A stretch of DNA of 64,000 bases from Aurantiacibacter poecillastricola. Its GTDB lineage: Bacteria; Pseudomonadota; Alphaproteobacteria; Sphingomonadales; Sphingomonadaceae. Positions 57,846 through 64,000 of the stretch are shown piece after piece. The position numbers and the translations under genes were made by a program. The stretch spans positions 1,269,992-1,333,991 of the forward strand of contig NZ_JAVAMS010000001.1 of assembly GCF_030730945.1 (NCBI RefSeq), written 5' to 3'. The notes under the pieces were generated by a model. The model made no database searches and was not told the DNA's origin. It saw nothing but the letters and a program-made list of their open reading frames with translations. The first letter of the stretch is position 1; every line of letters starts with the position of its first letter.

Positions 57846-59599
57846 TGTTCCGCAAGGCCCGACTGCCGCTTTCCGGCGCAGCAATCGCCTTCCTGTCCTC
57901 CTGCGCGGGCGGGCCCTCGCCGGTCGAGAGAGATCTTGCCGTGGTCGGGGGCGGCTCAGCGGAGCGCTGCGCAGCACTGGCTGAGGGGCTGGCAATTGCC
58001 TGGCCCGACGCGAGCACGAAGCTGACGAGCGCGCAGTACAGGGAGGCCGGTCCGTTGCACGCACCGCCGGGCATACCCGGTCCGCCGGCGCCCCCGGTTA
58101 CGCTTCCGGCACATTGCGATATAACCGGCATGCTCCAGCAGCGCACCGGAGTGGACGGGCAGGATTATGCAATAAGGTTCCATTTGCGTCTGCCCGATCA
58201 ATGGAATGGGCGCTTCTTCATGCAAGGCGGAGGCGGCACCAACGGCGTGCTGGGCGATGCTGTCGGCAGCCTGAGAGCCGCGCCTCCCGCGCTGGCGCAG
58301 GGCTTCGCAGTCATGTCGCAGGATTCAGGGCATGACAACGCCATAAATTCCGTTCCGGGGAGGGGCGGGGCATCGGCCTTCGGCTTCGATCCGAAGGCGC
58401 GCGCGGATTATGGCGGTGATTCGCTCGAGGCCTCAACCCTTGCTGCGAAAGCCCTTGTCCGCAGCTATTACGGCAGTGATCCGCGATACAGCTATTTCGT
58501 CGGCTGCTCGAAGGGCGGGCAGGAAGGCATGGCGCTCGCCCAGCAATATCCGAACCTGTATGACGGGATCGTGGCCGGCGCACCGGGCTTTTCCCTGCCG
58601 CGCGCAGCCATCGCCGAGGCATGGAACACGCAGGCCTTCGCCTCCGTACTCGAAGCGCGCGGGGAAGCGGTGACGATGTCCTCGTTCGCCACTTCGTTCA
58701 GCGGGGCCGATCTCGGGCTTGTTCGCGACGCGGTGCTCGAAGCCTGCGATGCTCAGGACGGCTTGGCTGACGGACTGGTCGGCGCATTCGCACAATGCAA
58801 GTCGGACATGGTCGTACCGCAATTGCGCGCGCGCCAGTGCAGCGCCGATGGAGAGGACGAATGCCTGCTATCTGCGCAGATCGATGCATTGCAGGCCATC
58901 CACCAGGGGCCGCGTACCAGCGGCGGCAAGCAGCTCTATCCCGGCTTCGCGTGGGATGCGGGCTGGGCAGATACCGGCTGGCGGATATGGATGACCGGCG
59001 TTCCTGAATTCGGCGCACCATCGATCAACGTGGCCATGGGTGCGCCCTCGCTGGCGGCGGTGTTCAGTTCGCCCCCGCAAGCGTTCGACGGGGTTGAGGG
59101 CAATCTTGCCTATATGCTCGGTTACGATTTCGATCGCGACCCGGCGAGTGTCGATGCGGTGATTGAACCATTCGTGCGCTCCGCCTGGGACGATATCTCG
59201 GCCAGATCGAGCGACCTCGATACCTTTCGCCGACGAGGTGGAAAGCTGATCGTGACCCATGGTGTGTCGGACCCAGTATTCTCGGTAATTGATACGCTGG
59301 CTTGGTGGGACGAGGTAGCCGCCCGCTATCCGGGATCTGCCGACCGGTTCGCCCGGGTCTTCCCGGTGCCGGGAATGGGGCACTGTCAGGGCGGTCCGGC
59401 GACCGACAGATTCGACGATTTCGGGGCGCTGGTACGCTGGGTGGAGCAGGGTGATCCGCCCGATCGGCTCGCAGCAACCGCCGGCCCGATGTCTCCCTGG
59501 CCGGGGCGCGAGCGCCCGCTTTGCCCCTACCCGCTGGTAGCCAGACCTGTGGAAGGGGCAAGCGACCTTAATGATGCGTCCGCTTTCGAGTGCCAGTGA
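57845..59599 (+). CDS. tannase/feruloyl esterase family lipoprotein
   Basis: A 584-residue hydrolase of the tannase/feruloyl esterase family, which also includes MHET hydrolases. A lipobox LSSC (Cys20) suggests membrane attachment. The nucleophile Ser222 is in GCSKGG (220-225), the acid Asp lies in the SDPVFS segment, and the His in GMGHCQGG. The metal loop ACDAQDGLADG, typical for the calcium site in the lid domain, is present. It hydrolyses an aromatic ester, such as a hydroxycinnamate, gallate or phthalate-type ester; the substrate cannot be told. It is coupled to the upstream receptor. Confidence 0.92.
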   Translation: MFRKARLPLSGAAIAFLSSCAGGPSPVERDLAVVGGGSAERCAALAEGLAIAWPDASTKLTSAQYREAGPLHAPPGIPGPPAPPVTLPAHCDITGMLQQRTGVDGQDYAIRFHLRLPDQWNGRFFMQGGGGTNGVLGDAVGSLRAAPPALAQGFAVMSQDSGHDNAINSVPGRGGASAFGFDPKARADYGGDSLEASTLAAKALVRSYYGSDPRYSYFVGCSKGGQEGMALAQQYPNLYDGIVAGAPGFSLPRAAIAEAWNTQAFASVLEARGEAVTMSSFATSFSGADLGLVRDAVLEACDAQDGLADGLVGAFAQCKSDMVVPQLRARQCSADGEDECLLSAQIDALQAIHQGPRTSGGKQLYPGFAWDAGWADTGWRIWMTGVPEFGAPSINVAMGAPSLAAVFSSPPQAFDGVEGNLAYMLGYDFDRDPASVDAVIEPFVRSAWDDISARSSDLDTFRRRGGKLIVTHGVSDPVFSVIDTLAWWDEVAARYPGSADRFARVFPVPGMGHCQGGPATDRFDDFGALVRWVEQGDPPDRLAATAGPMSPWPGRERPLCPYPLVARPVEGASDLNDASAFECQ

Positions 59600-59836
59600 C
59601 CGGGAGGAACAATTGATGTGCCGGCATGTTTCTCTCGGTCTGGGGAGGCCATGTGTGCCAACAAATCGACGAAGCAGTAAGCTCCGGGTTCAGTGCAAAT
59701 CAGTTTTCGGCATTGCTGGCGACATACCGAACTCCCATCGCGCAGAGATCCCCGCCGGTGTTTTCGGAAGACTACACAAATTTTTCCATGCCTTCTTCAT
59801 GGAAACGCATGCAATCTCTACCAATTCGCTATGAGA
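59600..59836. other. gap between the tannase gene and the island boundary
   Basis: About 240 bases with no gene that looks coding. It is the chromosomal DNA immediately outside the tRNA fragment, and it contains stretches poorer in GC than the tannase gene. I see no repeat or promoter. Confidence 0.4.
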
Positions 59837-59881
59837 TGGTGGGCGCGGCAAGGATTGAACTTGCGACCCCACCCGTGTGAA
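59837..59881 (-). repeat. 3' fragment of tRNA-Val(CAC): attachment site at the island's left end
   Basis: Read on the minus strand, 45 bases have tRNA 3'-half geometry: anticodon loop TTCACAC (anticodon CAC), stem GGGTG, variable loop GGGTC, T-arm GCAAG/TTCAATC/CTTGC, acceptor CGCGCCC and ACCA. The bases beyond 59881 are not a D-arm or the matching GGGCGCG acceptor strand, so the gene is cut. This is the typical trace of integration by a tyrosine recombinase into the 3' end of a tRNA gene. The integrase starts 139 bases away. The intact tRNA-Val is expected at the other end of the island. Confidence 0.8.
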
Positions 59882-59899
59882 AGATGGGTTTTAGGACAC

Positions 59900-60000
59900 A
59901 TGCGGAAGCATGCGGACGAAAATTATACTTGAAAAACAGGATCTTTCGTCTATGGTCATCCTCAAGCGTGCGCATAAGTTTTTCATACTTTTTTCATACT
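59900..60000. repeat. short direct repeats next to the attachment site
   Basis: ATGCGGA occurs at 59900-59906 and 59910-59916, ten bases apart. CATACT preceded by a T-run occurs at 59984 and 59995, eleven bases apart, one helical turn. They lie between the tRNA fragment and the recombinase gene and could be arm-type recombinase sites or part of its promoter. Confidence 0.4.
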
Positions 60001-60019
60001 TTTTCGATTTGCGGCGCGG

Positions 60020-61201
60020 ATGGAGGATGGCTTGCCGGACCTCAGCAAGATCGGATCGCGCGACAAATTGAAGCCGAGAGCGGACAAGGAGCCTTATTGG
60101 CAGCGCCTCCAAGCCGGCTGGTATGTCGGGTATAGGCCCTCCAAACTTGGAAGCCATGGAACCTGGTTCGCTCGCGCTTACGATGAGGATCTGCGGAAGT
60201 ATCGCCGAAAGGCGCTCGGACGGTTTGGATCTCTCACTGGCAACGACGTATTTGCTGCGGCGAGGAAAGAAGCCGAGGCGTTTGCGGAACTCGTCGAGAG
60301 CGGAGGCATCCAAGTTGAGAAGCTTGAGACCGTGGCCGACGCATGTCGAGCCTATTTGAGCGAAAAGCCAGGCTCGATCGCAGAGGGCGTGTTTCGCCGC
60401 CATGTTTTCGGCGATCCACTCGCGCGGATCAAGCTCTCCAAGCTTCGGAGACGACACCTTCGCGACTGGCGAAAGCGCCTGGAAGATACTCCCGCATTGA
60501 TCAGTCGAAGCAAGAAAGGCGAGAAACGAGTCAAGGTCCGTTCGGCTGCCACGATCAACCGAGATATGGTGCCGCTTCGCGCAGCGCTTTGGCGAATTTT
60601 ACCGCCCGGCGCACCGAAGACAGACGCGGCGTGGCAAGAGGCGTTGAAGCCCATCAAAGGCGCCGATAGGAGGCGAGACCTCTATCTGGACAGGCAAGAA
60701 CGTCGTCGGCTGCTTGCGGAGCTCGACGCCGATATTGAACCATTCGTGCGTGCACTGTGTTTGCTTCCGCTTCGGCCGGGTGCGTTGGCTGCGCTCAATG
60801 TGAGCAACTTTGAGAAACGGACGAGAACACTTACAATCGGGTCCGACAAGAACGGCGTGCCCCGACAGATATCGGTGCCGGAAAGCATCGCCAGCTTCTT
60901 GAGCGAGCAGTCCAAAAGCAAGCTGCCTTCTGCATGGTTGTTTACTCGTAGTGACGGCATCCCATGGTCGAAAGATATGTGGAAGGGTCCGATCAAGAAG
61001 GCTGTGGTAGCATCTGAGCTGCCTGCGCAAACATCAGCATACACTTTGCGCCACAGCGTGATAACCGACTTGGTTCGCGGTGGTCTTCCCATTCTTACGG
61101 TTGCGCAAATGGCGGATACTAGTGTCGCTATGATCGAACGCCACTATGGGCATCTTGTTCGAAACGACGCTGAGGAGGCCTTGGCGCAACTTGTGCTTTG
61201 A
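60020..61201 (+). CDS. tyrosine recombinase (site-specific integrase)
   Basis: A 393-residue integrase. The N-terminal part is an arm-binding/SAM-like core-binding region (about 20-190); the catalytic domain has Arg252 in LPLRPGALA, Arg344 in YTLRHSVITD and the nucleophile Tyr376 in IERHYGHL. In the HxxR box the usual first His is Tyr341, and the later His/Trp position reads AD (MADTSV) instead of GH. This variant is common in a branch of alphaproteobacterial integrases. Base composition is lower in GC than the chromosome to the left. It lies beside the tRNA-Val fragment, so it is the probable integrase of the island. Confidence 0.92.
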   Translation: MEDGLPDLSKIGSRDKLKPRADKEPYWQRLQAGWYVGYRPSKLGSHGTWFARAYDEDLRKYRRKALGRFGSLTGNDVFAAARKEAEAFAELVESGGIQVEKLETVADACRAYLSEKPGSIAEGVFRRHVFGDPLARIKLSKLRRRHLRDWRKRLEDTPALISRSKKGEKRVKVRSAATINRDMVPLRAALWRILPPGAPKTDAAWQEALKPIKGADRRRDLYLDRQERRRLLAELDADIEPFVRALCLLPLRPGALAALNVSNFEKRTRTLTIGSDKNGVPRQISVPESIASFLSEQSKSKLPSAWLFTRSDGIPWSKDMWKGPIKKAVVASELPAQTSAYTLRHSVITDLVRGGLPILTVAQMADTSVAMIERHYGHLVRNDAEEALAQLVL

Positions 61202-61219
61202 TTGCCAAGCGACTCTCGA

Positions 61220-61417
61220 CTAGCAGGCACCCAGCCAATCTACCCGCAGCCGATCAAGGCCGACGACAACACCCTCTGCGGTGACTTCAAACCCGAAGTC
61301 ATCATTCGACGGCTCAAAGCCCTCGAGAACCCAGTGATCCCCTGCATCAGTTACAATTGCAGCTCCCCGAGGAAGGTGCTCGAGCCGTCCGCTGATCCTT
61401 TTCCGATTCGCATTCAT
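61220..61417 (-). CDS. DUF5818-like small protein
   Basis: A 65-residue protein beginning MNANRKRISGRLEHLPRG. The pattern of a GRL start, a DAGDHWVLEG strand, a TAEGVVVGLDRLRVDWL end resembles DUF5818, a small beta-barrel family of alphaproteobacteria. Its ATG overlaps the lytic transglycosylase stop (ATGA), so it is coupled to it. Too short for most gene callers. Function unknown. Confidence 0.65.
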   Translation of the reverse strand: MNANRKRISGRLEHLPRGAAIVTDAGDHWVLEGFEPSNDDFGFEVTAEGVVVGLDRLRVDWLGAC

Positions 61418-62004
61418 GTCGAGCTGTATGCCATCCATCGCGCGATAACGCTCTTCACATATCCAGGTGTTTCTCGATTTTTCGGTATCCCGCCGGCTCG
61501 CGACACAGCGCCAGGGCCTGCGTTGTAAGCGGCCAGCGCGAGATGGATCGCGCCGAAGCGATCGAGCATCTGCTTCAGATACCGCGCGCCACCGTCGATG
61601 TTCTGAACCGGATCGTGGCGATTGCTGACACCAAGTTGCCTCGCGGTTCCCGGCATGAGTTGAGCGAGCCCCGCCGCGCCAGCCGGACTGATTGCCATGG
61701 GATTGAAGCGAGATTCTTGCCACACCAGAGCCAGGAGGAGGCGAGGGGGGAGCGAGTATCGCGCTTCTGCTTGCCGAATGAGTGGCTCGTACAGGGCTTC
61801 CTTGAAGCTTCGATCGATATGATCCGGTTCGCCATCTGGCTTGCCGAGATAGAACGCAGTTGGGTGGACACCGGGACCTTGGTCGCTTGTAACCTCAACC
61901 TTGCCTAGGTCGTGATCGAAAACCTGAAATTCCTGCGCGCAGGCAGATCCAGAGATCGCAATCGCAAAGGCACCGCACCCACAGGTCACCAAGGACATTC
62001 TCAT
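61414..62004 (-). CDS. VirB1-like lytic transglycosylase
   Basis: A 196-residue exported muramidase with a signal peptide ending near GSACAQ and an SLT domain. The catalytic Glu97 is in LVWQESRFNPMAIS, followed by AAGLAQLMPGTARQLG and LALAAYNAGPGAV, the complete lysozyme-like signature. In conjugative elements such proteins open peptidoglycan for the secretion channel. The start at MRMSL has AAAGG upstream; a longer frame to 62088 adds no recognisable leader. It runs opposite to the integrase and Toprim genes. Confidence 0.9.
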   Translation of the reverse strand: MRMSLVTCGCGAFAIAISGSACAQEFQVFDHDLGKVEVTSDQGPGVHPTAFYLGKPDGEPDHIDRSFKEALYEPLIRQAEARYSLPPRLLLALVWQESRFNPMAISPAGAAGLAQLMPGTARQLGVSNRHDPVQNIDGGARYLKQMLDRFGAIHLALAAYNAGPGAVSRAGGIPKNRETPGYVKSVIARWMAYSST

Positions 62005-62142
62005 CGCACTACCTTTCGCCTTGTTTCGACTCGTGCGAGAACATAAGTAGAACACTGAGGTGTAGGAAAGCGCCTTCTGCAGGTTCATTCGAGAGGAGAG
62101 GCGCTCGTTTGGACGGGGCTATTATGCGGCGATGGAGCCAGT

Positions 62143-63057
62143 ATGCCTGTTTCGACTTCAACCCTCCCACGCTCCTCGCTCGAGGACACCGCCCGCAAGA
62201 TCTGCGAAAGCCGAGGCGGCAAATGGTCCGGCACCAAGGGGATGGCTTGCTGCCCTGCGCATGACGACCGCACGCCGTCACTCGGTGTGTCGCTCGGCCA
62301 AAAGGCCATCCTATTCCATTGTTTCGCGGGGTGCGATCAGCAGAGCGTGCTGGCTGCTTTGGCGCGTGAAGGCTTCGAGGCTCCTGCGCTTTTCTCAGGG
62401 TCTACGACGACTGATCTTCCCGAGCCGACCAGAACGCGCACACCCTCGGCGGCAGCGCTGAGGATCTGGCGCGATGCACAGCCACTGCGTGCCAGTAAGG
62501 CAAAGGAATATCTTGAAGGTCGCGGCATCCTCGCCGCATCTCCGGCGCTTCGCTTTCACCCGCGAACGCCACTTGGCCCGAAAGGACGGACCCGCTTTCT
62601 GCCTGCCATGATCGCGGCAGTCAGCCTCGATGAGGGCCCGATCGCCATCCACCGCACGTTCCTGTCTACCGAGGCTTCAGGCAAGGCCGCTTTCGAAAAG
62701 CCGAAACGCGCACTTGGCGCGCTCGGTGAAGCTGCTGTCCGCCTCTTCGATCCGGCTTCCGAAAAGCTCGGCCTCGCCGAGGGTATCGAGAGCGCGATGT
62801 CGGCCTATGCACTAACCGGCATCCCCGTCTGGGCTACCTTGGGCAATGAGCGTTTCGGCCTCGTGAGCGTGCCCGATAGCGTGACCGAACTCCACCTCTT
62901 CGTCGATCACGATGCTGGCGGCGAGCTGGCCGCGTCGCGTGGCCTGGCCGCTTATGCCCGCGAAGGGCGGACGATCCACGTTCGCAAGCCTTCCTCAATC
63001 GACACCGACTGGAACGATGAACTGACAGCATGGCTGCGCCGCAAAGCGGCACAGTAA
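62143..63057 (+). CDS. CHC2 zinc-finger/Toprim protein of a mobile element
   Basis: A 304-residue primase-like protein. An N-terminal CHC2-type zinc finger uses Cys37, His40, Cys60 and Cys64 (CPAHDDRTPS, FHCFAGC). The C-terminal half is a Toprim domain with Glu213 in LAEGIESAMS and the DxD pair Asp255/Asp257 in FVDHDAGG. Such short proteins are common on sphingomonad plasmids and conjugative elements and probably act in plasmid-type DNA priming. No helicase domain is present. GGAG lies upstream of the ATG. Confidence 0.88.
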   Translation: MPVSTSTLPRSSLEDTARKICESRGGKWSGTKGMACCPAHDDRTPSLGVSLGQKAILFHCFAGCDQQSVLAALAREGFEAPALFSGSTTTDLPEPTRTRTPSAAALRIWRDAQPLRASKAKEYLEGRGILAASPALRFHPRTPLGPKGRTRFLPAMIAAVSLDEGPIAIHRTFLSTEASGKAAFEKPKRALGALGEAAVRLFDPASEKLGLAEGIESAMSAYALTGIPVWATLGNERFGLVSVPDSVTELHLFVDHDAGGELAASRGLAAYAREGRTIHVRKPSSIDTDWNDELTAWLRRKAAQ

Positions 63058-63133
63058 GAGGAGAGAGGGCTTCTCGAATTCCTGATCCGGCAGAGGGCGT
63101 GTCCCGATGCCTTCATCAGGAGGACGAATTGCC

Positions 63134-64000
63134 ATGTTTCAATCAGACCTGTTTCCAACCGGCGAGCAGATGCCGGCAGTGTCCCTGGCCTTCGCCATCG
63201 GCACCAGGATTGCCGCTCTTCTTGCCGCAGGACGTCATCTCACCCGCGTCGACATTTCCGGGCTGTTCACCGAAGAGACCGGTGTTCTGGACTGGGGGGG
63301 TGCCTGGACGATCGACGACTACAACAATGCGGTCGAGATCGGCGCACTGCTCTGGCTGCGAGAGTCGTCACGGATCGATCTGGCGACGAACGTGCACGAA
63401 GCTGAAGCGCGGTTTGACTGGATCGAAGCAGCCTTGCCGCCGCGGCATGTGCGCAGCGAAGCACAGGTAGAGCTCCAGCAGTTCTCGACCCCGCCGATGC
63501 TGGCCTGGCTGATGGCGAAGGCTGCAGCTGTCTGCGCGCAAGACACACTCCTCGAACCGTCCGCAGGCAATGGCGCCCTCGCTCTCTGGGGCTGCCTCCA
63601 GAATGCTTCGCTGCTCCTCAACGAGATCGATCCGGCAAGACGAGACGGTCTGGCCCATATCTTCTCTTCGGCCATGATCACTGCGCATGACGGGGAACTG
63701 ATCGCCGACCTGCTTCGCGGCCCTGTTCCGTCGGCCGTGCTGATGAACCCGCCGTTTGCCCACAGCCAGGAACGCGGCAAGGATGGTGAGACGGCGCAGC
63801 GCCACCTGCGCAGTGCAATCCGGGCCGCTGCAGATGGGGCGAGGATTGTCACCATCATGCCCGACGGCTTCAATGCTTCCACTTTCGCCGAGGCACATGG
63901 CGGAGCGTCGCTCCTGCTCAATGTCCGCTTGGAGCAGATGTTTCGCCGGACAGGGACGGGGATCGCCGTTCGCCTGGTTGTGTTCGACAAGACGACGCCC
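63134..64000 (+). CDS. N-terminal methyltransferase part of a large element-borne protein (incomplete)
   Basis: 289 codons are open to the window edge. Residues 1-130 are helical. Then follows an N6-type DNA methyltransferase fold: the AdoMet loop EPSAGNGALA (141-150), acidic LLNEIDP and the catalytic motif NPPF (205-208, VLMNPPFAHSQ). The ATG has AGGAGGA upstream. In alphaproteobacterial mobile elements such methylase domains are often fused to a strawberry-notch-type helicase, so a much longer protein is likely, but the downstream part is not visible here. Role unknown: self-modification, anti-restriction or DNA processing. Confidence 0.85.
   Translation, partial: MFQSDLFPTGEQMPAVSLAFAIGTRIAALLAAGRHLTRVDISGLFTEETGVLDWGGAWTIDDYNNAVEIGALLWLRESSRIDLATNVHEAEARFDWIEAALPPRHVRSEAQVELQQFSTPPMLAWLMAKAAAVCAQDTLLEPSAGNGALALWGCLQNASLLLNEIDPARRDGLAHIFSSAMITAHDGELIADLLRGPVPSAVLMNPPFAHSQERGKDGETAQRHLRSAIRAAADGARIVTIMPDGFNASTFAEAHGGASLLLNVRLEQMFRRTGTGIAVRLVVFDKTTP

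Noticed and set aside
59835..59920. A complete tRNA gene next to the integrase
   Set aside because: The D-arm, 5' acceptor strand and most of the anticodon 5' stem are not there; only the 3' part fits a tRNA.

Overview
The window is high-GC chromosomal DNA from an alphaproteobacterium. It most likely comes from Sphingomonadales, and the gene set suits Erythrobacteraceae. The grounds are the many TonB-dependent receptors, a complete Entner-Doudoroff operon, a DUF1465/RcdA-type cell-cycle adaptor gene, paired YdcH-type micro-proteins next to ptsP, a TPR-sulfotransferase after a TonB receptor, and DUF6152, DUF2254 and DUF5818 family proteins. I called about 57 protein genes. No rRNA operon, intact tRNA or CRISPR array was seen.

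Layout. (1) 1-8252: the 5' part of a siderophore-type TonB receptor behind a strong Fur box, arsC, a membrane protein, lipB, a small lipoprotein, an EamA exporter, and a leftward run of a membrane protein, nadA and a DUF2254 protein. (2) 8253-16707: a BCCT transporter, a large TonB receptor followed by a TPR-sulfotransferase, a CsaA-type tRNA-binding protein and an MFS transporter. (3) 16711-27451: DUF4230 and metallo-beta-lactamase genes, glpK, DUF1465/rcdA, two divergent YdcH-type genes, ptsP, a RodZ-like gene, a CpoB/YbgF-like gene, tilS and an L,D-transpeptidase. (4) 27542-35160: the leftward operon zwf-edd-glk-eda plus a divergent phosphoenolpyruvate carboxylase homologue. Starts and stops are overlapping or only a few bases apart, and two palindromes lie upstream of zwf. 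(5) 35308-47566: transglutaminase-like, YjbQ, AlkB, a DUF6152 operon running into two exported amidohydrolases, rimO, DUF1761, the serS-surE-potassium channel operon, and a second sulfotransferase. (6) 47731-59599: a PAS hybrid histidine kinase, a TonB receptor plus PepSY reductase-like pair (iron), and a catabolic-looking unit of a tandem-GntR regulator, a TonB receptor and a tannase/feruloyl-esterase-family lipoprotein. (7) 59837-64000: the left end of an integrated element. It starts with a displaced 3' fragment of a tRNA-Val(CAC), followed by a tyrosine recombinase, a VirB1-like lytic transglycosylase, a 65-residue DUF5818-like gene, a CHC2/Toprim protein and the N-terminal part of a large DNA methylase-like protein that runs off the window.

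How the parts work together. Glucose is phosphorylated and oxidised by Glk and Zwf, then cleaved by Edd and Eda. The operon ends in a PEPC-like protein whose canonical catalytic loops are altered. Iron uptake is suggested by two Fur-like sites and the receptor/PepSY pair. The tannase unit looks like uptake and hydrolysis of an aromatic ester under a dedicated regulator. The element at the right edge is the most mobile and least described part. Its far end, where an intact tRNA-Val should be found, lies outside the window.
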